Notes: generated from the letters alone by a model not told the origin. Counted from the stretch's first letter, positions 44,713-55,162 are shown. The stretch is DNA of 64,000 nt from Natronosalvus rutilus (GCF_024204665.1 NZ_CP100355.1:1717451-1781450), one strand, 5' to 3'. Program-made: numbers and translations.

Positions 44713-45914
44713 GTCGCATCGTCTGCAATTCGGATGAGTTCGTTGAGTTTGGCGGTTCGCTCGCCGCCGACGGCGCCCGTCTTGATGAACGGGACGTCCG
44801 TCGCCACGGCGAGGTGTGCGATGGTCGTGTCCTCGGTCTCGCCCGAGCGGTGGGAGACGATCGACTCGTAGCCGTTCGCGCGGGCGAGTTCGATCGCGTC
44901 GAAGGCGTCGGTGAGCGTCCCGATCTGGTTGGGTTTGATCAGGATGCTGTTTGCCGCACCCTGTTCGATCCCCTCGGCCAGTCGCTCGGTGTTGGTGACG
45001 AACAGGTCGTCACCACAGACGAGCGTCCGGTCACCCACCTTCTCGGTGAGTTTCGCGAAGCCCTCGTAGTCGTTCTCGTCGAGGGGGTCCTCGACGTAGA
45101 CCAGGTCGTACTCTTCGACGAGGTCGGCGACGTAGGCGATCTGTTCGTCGGTGTCTCGAGTCGTGTTGCTGTACTCGTAGACGCCGGCGTCGTCGTCGTA
45201 CATCTCGGCAGCGGCGACGTCCAGGCCGAACCGGATCTCGAAGCCGACCTCGTCCTCGATGGTCGATACCGCTTCATCGACGATGTCGAAGGCCTCGGCG
45301 TCGTCGATAGACGGTGCCCACGCGCCCTCGTCGCCCTTGCCGGCGGCGACGTCGCGCTCGTGGAGCAGTTCCGAGACCTCGGCGTGGACCGCCGCGTTCG
45401 CGAAGACGGCCTCGGCGACGCTCGGGGCGCCGACCGGTGCCGAGAGGAACTCCTGGATGTCCGTCGCGTCGGCGGCGTGTTCGCCACCGCCGACGACGTT
45501 TCCGAGCGGAACCGGGAAGTTGTCGCCGCGGAAGGTACCGCCCAGATGCTGAAACAGCGGCGCACCGAGTACGTCGGCGCCTGCCTTGGCGGCGGCCATC
45601 GAGATGGCGACCGCGCTGTTGGCGCCGATTTCCGAGAAGTCGTCGGTACCGTCGGCCGCCCGAAGGATGCCGTCGACCTCGCGCTGGTTGCCGGCGAAGG
45701 CCTCACCGACGAGACGCGGGACGGCGGTTTCGCGGGCGGCGGCGATGGCCTCGCCGGCCGGCCGCTCGATCGCTTCGTACTCGCCGGTGCTGGCTCCCGA
45801 GGGGGCCGCGGCGCGGCCGAATCCGCCACTCTCGGTGAGGACGTCGGCCTCGACCGTCGGGTTCCCTCGCGAGTCCAGCACTTCCCGGAGTCGAACGTCG
45901 GTGATGCGCGTCAT
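44709..45914 (-). CDS. eno: Enolase
   Basis: A 401-residue phosphopyruvate hydratase. Typical segments are [13 protein letters not shown] at the start, [11 protein letters not shown] and CGDDLFVTN (magnesium ligands), [12 protein letters not shown] (catalytic Lys) and [10 protein letters not shown]. It interconverts 2-phosphoglycerate and phosphoenolpyruvate. Its place between RpoK and S2 is the conserved archaeal arrangement. It overlaps both neighbours by 4 bp. Confidence 0.97.
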   Translation of the reverse strand: MTRITDVRLREVLDSRGNPTVEADVLTESGGFGRAAAPSGASTGEYEAIERPAGEAIAAARETAVPRLVGEAFAGNQREVDGILRAADGTDDFSEIGANSAVAISMAAAKAGADVLGAPLFQHLGGTFRGDNFPVPLGNVVGGGEHAADATDIQEFLSAPVGAPSVAEAVFANAAVHAEVSELLHERDVAAGKGDEGAWAPSIDDAEAFDIVDEAVSTIEDEVGFEIRFGLDVAAAEMYDDDAGVYEYSNTTRDTDEQIAYVADLVEEYDLVYVEDPLDENDYEGFAKLTEKVGDRTLVCGDDLFVTNTERLAEGIEQGAANSILIKPNQIGTLTDAFDAIELARANGYESIVSHRSGETEDTTIAHLAVATDVPFIKTGAVGGERTAKLNELIRIADDAT

Positions 45915-46090
45915 TTCCCTCCTCGATGGACGGTGAAGGGCAACACGCCCTCGTCGTACTCCTCGGCCGCGATCAGGATCGGTTCGGACTGATCCGTGTC
46001 GATCAACACTGGTGCCCCGTAGGACACCTGCAGCGCTCGAGCGCCGAGGATGCGCGCTTTCTCGTATCGGTTGTGGCGTTGTTGCATCAT
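45911..46090 (-). CDS. rpoK: DNA-directed RNA polymerase subunit K (Rpo6)
   Basis: A 59-residue protein. ATG 46090 overlaps the rpoN stop as ATGA; ATG 46087 directly after it is nearly as good. The core [26 protein letters not shown] is the RpoK/RPB6 signature. It stabilises the clamp of archaeal RNA polymerase. Confidence 0.95.
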   Translation of the reverse strand: MMQQRHNRYEKARILGARALQVSYGAPVLIDTDQSEPILIAAEEYDEGVLPFTVHRGGK

Positions 46091-46281
46091 TGGTAGGGTG
46101 AGACGACGTCGACGAGGTCGGTGTGACTGACGAGCATGCGTCGGCAACAGAAGCGGTCGACGCCGAGATCGTCGAGGACCTCCTGTGGGTCCTCGCCGCC
46201 CTCGTTCGCTCGCTCGTCGAACGCTTCCCAGTGTTCGCCGACGACGTTACCGCACGTGAAACACCGGACCGGTACCATCAT
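46087..46281 (-). CDS. rpoN: DNA-directed RNA polymerase subunit N (Rpo10)
   Basis: A 64-residue protein with the zinc ligands C7-x2-C10 and C45-C46 ([28 protein letters not shown]), identical in pattern to eukaryotic RPB10. It helps assemble the D/L/N/P platform. It lies 12 bp after rps9. Confidence 0.96.
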   Translation of the reverse strand: MMVPVRCFTCGNVVGEHWEAFDERANEGGEDPQEVLDDLGVDRFCCRRMLVSHTDLVDVVSPYQ

Positions 46282-46293
46282 ATCTTGATCACC

Positions 46294-46692
46294 TCAGCGG
46301 TAGGACTTCTGGTAGCGGGCCCGTGCGCCGGGGCCGCCCCACTTCTTGGGTTCGGACTGTCGAACGTCGTTGACCAGCAGCGAGCGGTCGAACTCCATGT
46401 ACGCGTCGCGGAGTTCGGCGTCGTTGGCGTGCTGGACGATGCCGCGCGCGATGGCGGTGCGGACGGCGTTGGCCTGTCCGCTGACGCCGCCACCCTCGAC
46501 GTGGACTTCAACGTCGATCCCGTCGCGGAGGTCGTCGCCCGCGATGCGGAACGGCTCGAGCATCTTCAGTCGGGACATCTCGGGTTCGACCAGCTCGACC
46601 GGCTGGGAGTTGATTCGGACGCGACCCTCACCCTCGCGCACCGTGGCGCGGGCGACGGCCGTCTTCTTCTTTCCACTCGTGTTCGTTACCAT
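46294..46692 (-). CDS. rps9: 30S ribosomal protein S9
   Basis: A 132-residue protein with the S9 N-terminus [20 protein letters not shown] and the basic C-terminus [17 protein letters not shown], which reaches into the decoding site. It overlaps the end of rpl13 by 7 bp. Confidence 0.97.
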   Translation of the reverse strand: MVTNTSGKKKTAVARATVREGEGRVRINSQPVELVEPEMSRLKMLEPFRIAGDDLRDGIDVEVHVEGGGVSGQANAVRTAIARGIVQHANDAELRDAYMEFDRSLLVNDVRQSEPKKWGGPGARARYQKSYR

Positions 46693-47135
46693 GTGACGTT
46701 AGCACCTAACTGTTCGGAGACTTCGTGCAGGTGGACGAAGCGGATGTTCGAGAGTCGGTCCAGCGACGTGCCCTCCAGGACCTCGGCCTCGTAGTCATCG
46801 TCGCCCTCGTAGGGGTTGCCGACGTAGACGCGGACGTTCGAGAGCGCCTCGCGGCCGCGGGGCTTCTTCGCGGGAAGCATGCCGCGAACGGCGCGCTTCA
46901 GGATGGCGTCCGGACGACGCGGGTAGTACGGCCCGTTGTCGGAGCCGAGTTGCTGGCGCGTCCGGTAGGTTTCGAACACGTCGTTCTTGTCGCCGGTGAT
47001 CACGGCGTCTTCGGCGTTGACGATGGCGACGCGCTCGCCGTCGAGGGCGCGCTGGGCGACCTCGCTGGCCACGCGGCCGAGGATGCAGTCGCGGGCGTCG
47101 ACGACGACGTCGGCGTCGTATTCGGCGACGCTCAT
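46686..47135 (-). CDS. rpl13: 50S ribosomal protein L13
   Basis: A 149-residue protein from ATG 47135, which overlaps the rpl18e stop by 1 bp on the same codon boundary (ATGA-like). Core motifs are [20 protein letters not shown] and [19 protein letters not shown]. Confidence 0.97.
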   Translation of the reverse strand: MSVAEYDADVVVDARDCILGRVASEVAQRALDGERVAIVNAEDAVITGDKNDVFETYRTRQQLGSDNGPYYPRRPDAILKRAVRGMLPAKKPRGREALSNVRVYVGNPYEGDDDYEAEVLEGTSLDRLSNIRFVHLHEVSEQLGANVTW

Positions 47136-47488
47136 CAGGCGATCACCCGGACGTTCGACCCGTCGGGGTTCTCCTCGAGCAGCTGCTCGAGCGAGACCGA
47201 CTGGCCGACCTGTTCGATCTTCGTCTCGGCCGACGACGAGAAGTCGACGGCGGCGACGGTAACGTTCTTTTGCAGTGCGCCGGACCCCAGCACCTTGCCG
47301 GGGACGACGACGGTCTCTTCCTCGCGTGCGTACCGCTCGATCCGCCCTAGGTTGACTTCCGCGTGGTTGCGGCGGGGCTTCTCGAGACGGTCCGCGATGT
47401 CTCGCCAGACGGCCGCGTCCCGCTGTCGGGACGTCGACTTCAACTCGGCGATGAGATCGGTGAGTCGCGGATTGGTCTTTGTACTCAT
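47135..47488 (-). CDS. rpl18e: 50S ribosomal protein L18e
   Basis: A 117-residue archaeal/eukaryotic-type ribosomal protein (L15 superfamily): [20 protein letters not shown], then [20 protein letters not shown]. It begins the second half of the ribosomal cluster, after the tRNA-Leu gene. Confidence 0.97.
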   Translation of the reverse strand: MSTKTNPRLTDLIAELKSTSRQRDAAVWRDIADRLEKPRRNHAEVNLGRIERYAREEETVVVPGKVLGSGALQKNVTVAAVDFSSSAETKIEQVGQSVSLEQLLEENPDGSNVRVIA

Positions 47489-47514
47489 TGATTTCCTCCA
47501 GATTCGGTCTGCGT

Positions 47515-47585
47515 CGCGATTGCAGGTGCAGTCGAAGTCGCAGCCGCAATCGCGGTCGTAGTCGCAATCGTAGTCGTAGTCGTCG
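47515..47585. repeat. 6-bp quasi-repeat ahead of rpl18e
   Basis: Runs of GTCGCA, GTCGTA and AATCG alternate in the gap between rpl18e and tRNA-Leu. This is a simple repeat of unknown meaning, outside any gene. Confidence 0.45.
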
Positions 47586-47662
47586 AGACGCCGACGAACG
47601 CTCGAGACTCGGCCGAAACCGTTCCTCGAGCGGTCGGCGTCCGATTTCGATCGGAGAAGTGA

Positions 47663-47747
47663 TGCAGGGAGCAGGATTTGAACCTGCGGACTCCTACGAG
47701 ACAGCGCCCTGAACGCTGCGCCGTTGGCCTGACTTGGCTATCCCTGC
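47663..47747 (-). tRNA. tRNA-Leu (CAG)
   Basis: The acceptor stem GCAGGGA (47747-47741) pairs with TCCCTGC (47670-47664), discriminator A. The anticodon loop reads TTCAGGG, with anticodon CAG. A long variable arm (class II) and the T-arm GGTTCAAATCC are present. It is inside the ribosomal cluster, between rpoD and rpl18e. TTTTAC near 47776-47781 may be its promoter. Confidence 0.96.
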
Positions 47748-47925
47748 TCGCACTCCTCCGTACCCGTCGCCCCGTAAAACCCCTTTCGATTTGGGAGTCC
47801 GATCGGCTGCCAGTTTCGCCGCTCGCGGCCTCGACGGCCGTCGATGGCGACCCAGCGTGTGTGTGAACGGGGGTGGGACGTCGGATCATTGGTGGTTCGT
47901 GTGTTGTTCGTTGTTCGGGGGACGC

Positions 47926-48675
47926 TTACAGCTGAACGGCTTCCTCGAGTTCGGCCGCGCGGCGGTCGATCGAATCGACCGCGCGCGTGACGAGTTCCTC
48001 GACGCTGAACGAGCCATCGGTCTCGACGTGGAAGACGAACGCGCCGGCCACGTCCTCGACGCGCACTTGCTTGCCGGGGTAGCGCTCGGAGAGGTCGTGG
48101 CCGAACTCGCTCGTGGGAACGAGTTCGCCGTCCTCTTCGATCACGCCGCGGACGATCTGGGTCTCCTCGTCTTCGAACTCGGAGAGGTCGTCCTCGACGG
48201 TCACGCGCTGTAAGTGGCGGTAGCCGACGGCCACGCCGCCCTGGTGTTTGGCGTGGTCCTTGCCGCGGTCGATCACGGCGTCGGCCTCGGCCTCGAGGCG
48301 CTGTCCGTCCTTGAGATCGATGATCGGGACGTTCTCGTCGGCGGGCCGAACGAGGTCGTCGCTCGTGACCAGGTCGCCCGAGTAGGCGGTCGCCGGTCCT
48401 TCGACGTCGATCGAGAGGGTGACGGTGTCGTCCTCGACGAACTCGCCTTCCGGGGGCGTCGTCAGCGGGACGAGCCCCAGTCGAAGCGCGAGTTGCTCGT
48501 CGAACATCACCGACGAGTTCTCGATGAAGCGAACCTCGTCGATCGCCATCGTGGGTACGTCCGCGATCATCGCCCGGCGGATGCCGTTGGCGAACGCGGG
48601 TGTGAGGCCGCGGACGAGAAAGCGCGCGCTCCGGTCGTCGCGTTCGACGAACTCGACGTCGTACGCTTCAGTCAT
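47926..48675 (-). CDS. rpoD: DNA-directed RNA polymerase subunit D (Rpo3)
   Basis: A 249-residue protein with the alpha-like dimerisation motif [28 protein letters not shown]. Some archaeal Rpo3 proteins carry an Fe-S cluster; this one contains no cysteine at all, so the cluster is absent. The insert domain is otherwise acidic. It follows rps11 with a 3-bp gap. Confidence 0.97.
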   Translation of the reverse strand: MTEAYDVEFVERDDRSARFLVRGLTPAFANGIRRAMIADVPTMAIDEVRFIENSSVMFDEQLALRLGLVPLTTPPEGEFVEDDTVTLSIDVEGPATAYSGDLVTSDDLVRPADENVPIIDLKDGQRLEAEADAVIDRGKDHAKHQGGVAVGYRHLQRVTVEDDLSEFEDEETQIVRGVIEEDGELVPTSEFGHDLSERYPGKQVRVEDVAGAFVFHVETDGSFSVEELVTRAVDSIDRRAAELEEAVQL

Positions 48676-48678
48676 GAT

Positions 48679-49065
48679 CTAGTAGCCGCCCTTGCCTTTG
48701 GGTGCGCGCGATCCGTCGTGGGGGATCGGCGTGACGTCTTCGATGCGGCCAATCTCGAGACCTGCACGGGCGAGCGCGCGGATCGTCGCCTGTGCGCCGG
48801 GTCCGGGGGACTTCTGTAGGTTGCCACCGGGACCGCGAACGCGGACGTGGAGGCCGGTGATGCCGGCCGCCTTGATCTCGTCGGCGATGGACTCGGCCAT
48901 CTGCATGGCCGCGTACGGCGACGCCTCGTCGCGGTTCTGCTTGACCGCCGTCCCGCCGGAGGACTTCGCGATCGTTTCCGCACCCGTGAGGTCGGTCACG
49001 GTCATGACGGTGTTGTTGAACGATGCGTGTACGTGGGCAATGCCCCATTTGTCGTCGTCTGCCAT
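48679..49065 (-). CDS. rps11: 30S ribosomal protein S11
   Basis: A 128-residue protein: [21 protein letters not shown] at the start and [22 protein letters not shown] at the basic end are S11 hallmarks. One base separates it from rps4. Confidence 0.97.
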   Translation of the reverse strand: MADDDKWGIAHVHASFNNTVMTVTDLTGAETIAKSSGGTAVKQNRDEASPYAAMQMAESIADEIKAAGITGLHVRVRGPGGNLQKSPGPGAQATIRALARAGLEIGRIEDVTPIPHDGSRAPKGKGGY

Positions 49066-49066
49066 G

Positions 49067-49588
49067 TTATTGACCCTCCGCTCGTGCCGGGTGGAGTTCG
49101 TCCGCGATCGGACTGTTCTCGTCGATGTCGACCAGGTCCTCCTCGTCGACGTCGACGACGTACGACGGGATTCGCTGGCGCTGACCGTCGAGGACGATGT
49201 GGCCGTGCGTGATGAACTGGCGCGCCTGCTGTGGCGTCTGGGCCAGTCCCTTGCGGTAGGCGACCGTCTGGAGACGGCGCTCGAGGACGTCCTCGATCTC
49301 GAGGCTTAGGACGGCGCCGAGTTCGTCGCCTTCGTTGAGGATCCCGACGCGCTTGAGGCGTCCGAGGAACTCCTCGGTCCGGTTGATGACGGTCGCTTCG
49401 TCCTGTGGCTGGGCGAGCAGATCACGAGCCTCGCGTCGGTACGAGCGAAGTTCGGACTGGGCTCGCCAGAGCTCTTCTTTGTTCTTCAGGCCGTAGCGGT
49501 CGAGCAGCGCGTGCTCGCTCGAGATGCGCTCGCCCTGGTAGGGGTGATTCGGCGTCTCGTACTGTTTGGTGTTGGATCCCAGCGGCAT
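49067..49588 (-). CDS. rps4: 30S ribosomal protein S4
   Basis: A 173-residue protein with the S4 RNA-binding domain [20 protein letters not shown]. The ATG overlaps the rps13 stop as TAATG. Length is normal for archaea. Confidence 0.97.
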   Translation of the reverse strand: MPLGSNTKQYETPNHPYQGERISSEHALLDRYGLKNKEELWRAQSELRSYRREARDLLAQPQDEATVINRTEEFLGRLKRVGILNEGDELGAVLSLEIEDVLERRLQTVAYRKGLAQTPQQARQFITHGHIVLDGQRQRIPSYVVDVDEEDLVDIDENSPIADELHPARAEGQ

Positions 49589-50109
49589 TATTCGTCATCC
49601 TCCGCTTCCGCCGCGGCTTCCTCGGCCTGTTCTTCACGGATTTCCTCGACGTTGACGCCGATGGTTCCTTCCGTACGACCGGTGGACTTCGTCCGCTGGC
49701 CGCGGACCTTCTGACCGCGCTTGTGACGGACTCCTCGGTAGGAGTCGATCATCTTCATGCGGTTGATGTCGTGTTGACGGGTCAACTGGAGATCGTTCCC
49801 GATCTCGTGGGTCGATTCGCCGGTGTAGAAGTCCTTCTGGCGGTTGGTAAGCCACTCCGGGACGTCCTCGGCGTAGTTCTCTACGTGCGTGACGACTTCG
49901 TCGATCGTCTCTTGATCGAGGGCACCGAACGTCGCCGTACGGTCGACGCCGGCTTCCTCCGCGATGATCCGGGCGGCACGTCGGCCGATCCCGTTCATCT
50001 CGGCGAGCGAGCGTTCGACGGACTTCGTGCCGTCGAGGTCGGTCTGCCCGATCCGGACGAAGTACTGAAGCTCGTCTTCCTCCTGTTCTTGCGGTTCTTC
50101 CTCACTCAT
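49588..50109 (-). CDS. rps13: 30S ribosomal protein S13
   Basis: A 173-residue protein. [20 protein letters not shown] and [20 protein letters not shown] are the family start and helix-turn region. Acidic extensions lie at both ends. It is the first protein gene of the cluster, 106 bp after tRNA-Ser. Confidence 0.97.
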   Translation of the reverse strand: MSEEEPQEQEEDELQYFVRIGQTDLDGTKSVERSLAEMNGIGRRAARIIAEEAGVDRTATFGALDQETIDEVVTHVENYAEDVPEWLTNRQKDFYTGESTHEIGNDLQLTRQHDINRMKMIDSYRGVRHKRGQKVRGQRTKSTGRTEGTIGVNVEEIREEQAEEAAAEAEDDE

Positions 50110-50215
50110 GTGTTGTAGGTCGTCTGTGGTTCGTTGATCGGCTCTCGCCGGCGACGGATCACGGGTTGTATGTTTGGGTCCCGTGACTCGTGGCCGGCTG
50201 CGAGTGGGTGATCGA

Positions 50216-50298
50216 CGTCGTGGCGGGGATTTGAACCCCGGAGGCTTGACGCCACATGGTTAGCAACCATGCGCCTTGGGCCGCTTGGCTACCACGAC
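50216..50298 (-). tRNA. tRNA-Ser (GCT)
   Basis: The acceptor GTCGTGG (50298-50292) pairs with CCACGAC (50223-50217), discriminator G as usual for tRNA-Ser. The anticodon stem CATGG/CCATG encloses TTGCTAA, with anticodon GCT for AGC/AGT codons. A long variable arm is present. It heads the ribosomal cluster; TTAAGTA near 50374 may be its promoter. Confidence 0.96.
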
Positions 50299-50447
50299 AC
50301 CGTGGTCATCGTCGCCCTTCCGGACTCGGGGCCGACCCCCTACATTCGTATTGCACCCGTCACTTCCCGTGGCCAGTACTTAAGGGCAACGAAAGGCCGT
50401 GATTCGTCAGTCTCGCGCCGCGTGCTACCACACCGAAATGCTACGAC

Positions 50448-50453
50448 TTATTA
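50448..50453 (+). promoter_or_regulatory. TATA-like box of the DUF4129 operon
   Basis: TTATTA lies 29-34 bp before the GTG start at 50482, the standard spacing for a leaderless transcript. Confidence 0.5.
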
Positions 50454-50481
50454 GGAACTAGGAACAACGGACTGACAATCG

Positions 50482-51441
50482 GTGCCTTCCAAAGAAGCGC
50501 TCCTCCGTCTGGCGGTTGCCCTCCTCGTGATCGTCGCGATCGGTCTCGTCGCCGCGACTATAACCACGCCCACCGATCCCGGGAGCGACGGCGTCGGCAC
50601 CGGCGAAGGCGTCGGTGAAGGGCCGGGCGAAGGAGAAGGTGACCCGTACGCCGATTCGGGTGCGGGCGAGCCCGGCTCGACACCGGCATTTCTCCAGTAC
50701 CTCGTGTACGCGTTACTAATCATTATGGCGCTCGTGGTGGTCTGGTACCTGATCAACTACCGGCGCGAGGTCGTCAAGATGGGAGCTGCCGCGGTGCTCG
50801 CGGCACTGGTCCTACTCGCGCTCGCCTATCTCATCCTCGAGCTCGGTGCGCCGCCGGAGTTCCCGAACGAGAGCAACAGGGTCGAGCCGCCAAACAACAC
50901 CTCCGGCGGCAGCGGCAGTCCCGGGAGCGACGCCCAAAGCACGGACACCTCGTTCGATTTCGGCCCGCTCCTCGGCGCTCTCGCCGTCATCGCGACGATA
51001 TTCGTCGGTGGCCTCGTCGCGAGCAAGCGGTCCTCGTCGACGGATGATGCCACGGCACTCGAGGACGCGGCGGACGCGCAAAACGCCGAACAAGCGGCGG
51101 TCGCTGCTGCCGCCGGTCGCGCTGCGGATCGAATCGCCGACGAGTCCTCGACGGGAGTCGACAACGAGATCTACCGCGCCTGGCTCGAGATGACCGACCT
51201 CCTCGAGGTCGACCGTCCCGAGTCGACGACGCCCCGCGAGTTCGCGGCCATCGCGATCGACGCGGGCCTCGAGCGCGACCATGTCGAGGAACTCACGGAC
51301 CTGTTCGAGGCCGTTCGCTATGGCCACGAGGACACGACCGACGAACGCGAGGAACGGGCGGTCTCGATCCTGCGATCGATCGAGTCGACGTACGGCGAAA
51401 CGGACGCAGCAGGCCGAACCGATCGAGGTGACGGTCGATGA
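50482..51441 (+). CDS. DUF4129 membrane protein
   Basis: A 319-residue protein from GTG 50482. It has an N-terminal helix, a Gly/Glu-rich loop, two more helices (LVYALLIIMALVVVWYLI, AAVLAALVLLALAYLIL), a fourth near residue 165, and a C-terminal DUF4129 domain (NEIYRAWLEMTDLLEVDRPES, TPREFAAIAIDAGLERDHVE). DUF4129 is usually fused or linked to transglutaminase-like and DUF58 proteins in a secretion or cell-envelope module. It overlaps the next gene by 4 bp. Confidence 0.85.
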   Translation: MPSKEALLRLAVALLVIVAIGLVAATITTPTDPGSDGVGTGEGVGEGPGEGEGDPYADSGAGEPGSTPAFLQYLVYALLIIMALVVVWYLINYRREVVKMGAAAVLAALVLLALAYLILELGAPPEFPNESNRVEPPNNTSGGSGSPGSDAQSTDTSFDFGPLLGALAVIATIFVGGLVASKRSSSTDDATALEDAADAQNAEQAAVAAAAGRAADRIADESSTGVDNEIYRAWLEMTDLLEVDRPESTTPREFAAIAIDAGLERDHVEELTDLFEAVRYGHEDTTDEREERAVSILRSIESTYGETDAAGRTDRGDGR

Positions 51442-53405
51442 CCCGCCGTCTGCCACTCGTCGTCGGCGTATTCGCCTTTCTCGCCGGCGTGTTCGTTCTC
51501 GTCGGTGCGACCAGCTTCAACGCCGGACAGAGCCTGATCGGCCTGATAGGCGTGCTGGCGATCCTGGTCGCAGTGAGCGGATTCAGCCGCCGCCGCACTG
51601 AACGCGACCTGACGACGACGACGGATCCCGAACACCGGACGACCGTTCCCGTGCCCGGACGGACGCTCTCGAGCGCCATCGCTCAGTTTCGAACCGACTC
51701 CTACGGATTCATCTCCGGCTCGAGACGCATCGTCGACGGGCTCCGTGAGGCTGCGATGGCGGTTCTCACGCGGTTCGATGGGCTCTCGACGGAGGACGCG
51801 CGCGACCGCATCGAATCGGGCACCTGGACGGCCGACGAACGCGTCGCTGCGTTTCTCTCGCCGGAGCTCGACCCCCCGGAGACGTCCCTCCGGAATCGGG
51901 TCGTGGCTGCACTCGACCGCGAGACGACCTTCCGGCAGAACGTCCAGCGAACGGCGGCCTCGATCGCGGCGATCGGGTACGGCGGCCTCGGCGATCAGGT
52001 ACTGCCCGACTCGATCCCGCAGTACGACCCGGAAGAACTGGAGGACGTCACCCCACGGACGACCCAGGACTCGTTCACCGGTCGGGTCGAACGGTCGATT
52101 CGCGAGACCGGGTACTGGACGGGCGTCGGCGGTCTCGCGCTCTTCGCCGTCGGCGTCGGCGCCGTCGTCCAGTCACCGGGTACCGTCCTCGCCGGCGTCG
52201 TCGGGGTCGGCTACGCTGGCTTCGCCCACCTTCGGGACGCCCCAGACCCCGACCTCACCCTCGAGCGCACGCTCAGTGACGACCACCCTGATCCGGGCGA
52301 GGAGGTGACGGTAACGGTGACGATCACCAACGACTCGGACGGGTTCGTCCCGGATCTCCGGTTCGTCGACGGGATTCCCGCGGGACTCGCACTCGAGTCG
52401 GGTTCGGCACGGCTCGGGACGTCGCTTCGCCCCCACGACTCGGTGACTCTCGAGTACACCGTCACGGCCCGCCGCGGCAGACACGGGTTCGACCCGGCAC
52501 TCGCGCTCACGCGCGACCTCTCGCGCTCGAGCGAACGCGAATCGTATCTCACGACCGAGACGGAGACGGCCATCGTCGCCGAACCGACGCTCCAGCCGCT
52601 CACGACCGCGGTCCCGCTCAGACCCGCCGCCGCGGCGTTTTCCGGTCAGCTGACGACCGCCGACTCGGGGGAGGGGATGCAGTTTCACTCGGTTCGCGAG
52701 TATCGGCGCAACGACCCGCTCAACCGGATCGACTGGAATCGTCACGCCCGGTCGGGCGAACTCGCAACCCTCGAATTCCACGAGGAACGGGCCGCTCGAG
52801 TCCTCGTGTTGATCGACGCGCGGAAGACCTCCTACCTCGCACACCAGCCCGACGCCGCTCACGCGATCGATCGGTCCGTCGAAGCGGCCGGTCGGATCGC
52901 CGCGTCACTGCTCGATGCCGGCGATACAGTCGGGCTAGCCGCGCTCGGCCCCGTCAACCGGGAAGCCAATCGGCGGCTCAACTTGCGCGAGACGTGCTGG
53001 ATCGCTCCCTCGTCGGGACAGCACCACCGAATTCGGCTCAGCGAGGCGCTCGCGTCTCACGAGCAGTTCTCGACGGAACCGCCTCACGAGGAAACCCAGT
53101 GGCGACCACAGCTGCGGATGATCCGTCGCCGTCTCGCCGCCGAGACCCAGATCGTCTTCCTCAGTCCCCTGTGCGACGCCGCCGCGGCCCGGATCGTCCG
53201 TCGCCTGGACGCCAGGGGCCACGCGCTCACCGTCATCAGTCCGAATCCAACGGCCGAACGGACGACCAGTCAGCAACTGGCCCGCGTCGCCCGCCGCATC
53301 AGGCGGTTCGACCTCCAGCGAGCCGGCGTCCCCGTGATCGACTGGGAGCCATCGGAGACGATCGACGAGGCGGTCGCTCGAGCGAACGCGGGTGGTCGCC
53401 GATGA
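51438..53405 (+). CDS. DUF58 (VWA-like) membrane protein
   Basis: A 655-residue protein. Two N-terminal helices and another pair near residues 225-265 surround a cytoplasmic part. Next is a CARDB/DUF11-like beta domain (DPGEEVTVTVTITNDSDGFV), then the DUF58 signature EYRRNDPLNRIDWNRHARSG followed by the Rossmann-like VLVLIDARKTS. DUF58 genes normally pair with a MoxR AAA+ ATPase; none is adjacent here. It overlaps both neighbours by 4 bp, so the trio is one operon. Confidence 0.88.
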   Translation: MTRRLPLVVGVFAFLAGVFVLVGATSFNAGQSLIGLIGVLAILVAVSGFSRRRTERDLTTTTDPEHRTTVPVPGRTLSSAIAQFRTDSYGFISGSRRIVDGLREAAMAVLTRFDGLSTEDARDRIESGTWTADERVAAFLSPELDPPETSLRNRVVAALDRETTFRQNVQRTAASIAAIGYGGLGDQVLPDSIPQYDPEELEDVTPRTTQDSFTGRVERSIRETGYWTGVGGLALFAVGVGAVVQSPGTVLAGVVGVGYAGFAHLRDAPDPDLTLERTLSDDHPDPGEEVTVTVTITNDSDGFVPDLRFVDGIPAGLALESGSARLGTSLRPHDSVTLEYTVTARRGRHGFDPALALTRDLSRSSERESYLTTETETAIVAEPTLQPLTTAVPLRPAAAAFSGQLTTADSGEGMQFHSVREYRRNDPLNRIDWNRHARSGELATLEFHEERAARVLVLIDARKTSYLAHQPDAAHAIDRSVEAAGRIAASLLDAGDTVGLAALGPVNREANRRLNLRETCWIAPSSGQHHRIRLSEALASHEQFSTEPPHEETQWRPQLRMIRRRLAAETQIVFLSPLCDAAAARIVRRLDARGHALTVISPNPTAERTTSQQLARVARRIRRFDLQRAGVPVIDWEPSETIDEAVARANAGGRR

Positions 53406-53896
53406 ACGAACTGACCAGGCGACCGACGCTGATCGCGAGCCTCGGGGCGGCTCTCGCCGCGGTGATCGTCGTCGGAGCGACCGCCGTCGGGTCGCCAGCC
53501 GGTGCGGTCCTCGCTGTCGTCGGAACCGCCTCGCTCGTCGCGGGCCTGGTATGGGGGATCACCGACGCGACCGACGCCGGCGCCGGATTGCTGTTCGTCG
53601 CCGTCGTCCTCAGCGGGTTGCAGGGGATGCCCCCCGAAGTGACGGTCGTCGGTGCCATCGCCGCCCTCGTCGCCCTGGACCTCGGCCGGAGCGCCGTCGA
53701 ACTCGGCGAGCAACTCGGCCGAGAAACCGATACCCGCCGCCTCGAGGGCGTCCACGTCGTCTCGAGTCTCTCGGTCGGGCTGGTCGCGGCGACCCTCGGG
53801 TACGGCGTGTACGTCTTCGGCGGCGGCGGACAGCCCGCTGGCGGCGTCGTATTGCTGTTGCTCGCTGTCGTCTTCCTCGTAGCTGCGCTCAAGTAG
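53402..53896 (+). CDS. DUF7519 family membrane protein
   Basis: A 164-residue protein with about five helices (LIASLGAALAAVIVVGATAVG to VVLLLLAVVFLVAALK), ending in a two-helix hairpin. It matches small haloarchaeal DUF7519 proteins encoded beside DUF58. The function is unknown; the operon suggests a partner of the DUF58 protein. Confidence 0.7.
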   Translation: MNELTRRPTLIASLGAALAAVIVVGATAVGSPAGAVLAVVGTASLVAGLVWGITDATDAGAGLLFVAVVLSGLQGMPPEVTVVGAIAALVALDLGRSAVELGEQLGRETDTRRLEGVHVVSSLSVGLVAATLGYGVYVFGGGGQPAGGVVLLLLAVVFLVAALK

Positions 53897-53941
53897 CGTT
53901 CGTCCTGGTGGCTGCGCCAGGGCACCAAGTAGCGTTCTTCC
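53891..53941 (+). repeat. Repeat of the gene tail with hairpin between
   Basis: AAGTAGCGTTCGTCC (53891-53905, spanning the stop) recurs as AAGTAGCGTTCTTCC (53927-53941), 14 of 15 bases the same, 36 bp apart. Between them CCTGG and CCAGG can form a hairpin that may end transcription. Confidence 0.55.
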
Positions 53942-53953
53942 ACGAGTCGCGAA

Positions 53954-54937
53954 TCAGGCGCCGACGTCGATGTATTCGTCGTTGAGCTCCCACTCTCCAC
54001 TCGCGTTCCGGACCATGTACTCGCCGTAGTAGGGCACGCGATTGGCGACGACCTCGCGGAACGCCTCGCGAATCTCGGGTCTGGTCATCTCGCCCATCGG
54101 ACGCAGGTCGTCGTTGCGGTTGAGACACCCCTTGAGGTACCCCTCGTGGGTGACGCGAACGCGGTGGCAGTTCGCACAGAACGTCGGGTTCTCGACGGGA
54201 TCGACGATCTCGACCATCCCGCGACCGTCTCCGTCCTCCTGGCCGATCCAGTAGCGCTTCCGGTCGTGCATCTCGCGGTGTTCGATTGCCTCGGCCTGGT
54301 CGGCCAGCCAGTCGTGGACGCGCTCGATCTCGACGTTCCACTCGGGCTTGCCGGTCAACTCCGGCATGTACTCGATCAACTGGAGTTGCAGGCCGTCGTT
54401 TTCGGCCACGTGCTCGACCATCTGCGGGACGTACCCCGCGGTGTGTTCGAACACGACCATGTTGAGTTTGACCGGATCCAGGCCGGCCTCGAGTGCCGCC
54501 TCGACGCCCTCGATCACCCGGTCGTAGGCCCCGCTCTTCGTCACCGCGGCGAACGCCTCCGGATCGAGGGCGTCCTGGGAGACGTTCACTCGCTCGAGTC
54601 CGGCGTCGACGAGTGCTTCGGCGCGGTCGGGCAGGAAGGTACCGTTAGTCGTCAGCGAGACGGCCATCGAGTCGGGCGTCCGCTCGATAATCTCCTCGAG
54701 GTCGTCCCGTAACATCGGCTCGCCGCCGGTGAACTTGACGGCCTCGACGTCGAACTCGGCGGCGACCTCGAGAAAACGGACGACGTCGTCGGTCCCCATC
54801 TCGTTTTCTCGCGGGTCCATCGGTCCCCGCGTGTCCCCCAGTCCTTCGTTGTGACAGTAGATGCAGTCGAAGTTACACCGATCGGTGAGCGAGATACGTA
54901 CCCCGGAAACCTCGCGCCCGAAGTCGTCGGTGAGCAT
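53954..54937 (-). CDS. moaA: GTP 3',8-cyclase MoaA (molybdenum cofactor synthesis)
   Basis: A 327-residue radical SAM enzyme. The N-terminal cluster C21-x3-C25-x2-C28 ([11 protein letters not shown]) and the C-terminal cluster C254-x2-C257-x13-C271 ([15 protein letters not shown]) are both intact. It rearranges GTP to 3',8-cyclo-GTP, the first step of pterin synthesis. The protein ends VGA, while characterised MoaA proteins end in an essential GG pair. No other mo genes are adjacent. Confidence 0.94.
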   Translation of the reverse strand: MLTDDFGREVSGVRISLTDRCNFDCIYCHNEGLGDTRGPMDPRENEMGTDDVVRFLEVAAEFDVEAVKFTGGEPMLRDDLEEIIERTPDSMAVSLTTNGTFLPDRAEALVDAGLERVNVSQDALDPEAFAAVTKSGAYDRVIEGVEAALEAGLDPVKLNMVVFEHTAGYVPQMVEHVAENDGLQLQLIEYMPELTGKPEWNVEIERVHDWLADQAEAIEHREMHDRKRYWIGQEDGDGRGMVEIVDPVENPTFCANCHRVRVTHEGYLKGCLNRNDDLRPMGEMTRPEIREAFREVVANRVPYYGEYMVRNASGEWELNDEYIDVGA

Positions 54938-55133
54938 GCGACTGTCTTACGCACGAAACCGCTTAAACTCGAGGGTACATTCGGACGAGAGGTAACCGCT
55001 TGTGGTTACTTTTTAGGCGCGTGCGTAGTTTTCCCTCAGGAGCATGCGGGCAACCACCATCGACGAGGCAGCCGATTCCTCGGCGATCGGCGTGGTAATA
55101 TTTACTCCGTCCTGGGCTGTCACGGCCGGGCGC

Positions 55134-55140
55134 TTTATTA
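55134..55140 (+). promoter_or_regulatory. TATA box of the DUF7504 gene
   Basis: TTTATTA is centred 26 bp before ATG 55163, so transcription should begin at or next to the start codon. Confidence 0.6.
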
Positions 55141-55162
55141 CGAGGACCGACGAGGGGTTCCT

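Noticed and set aside
43909-50298. Ribosomal/RNA polymerase cluster as something unusual
   Set aside because: Gene order S13-S4-S11-RpoD-L18e-L13-S9-RpoN-RpoK-enolase-S2 is the standard archaeal arrangement; only its downstream boundary is noteworthy.
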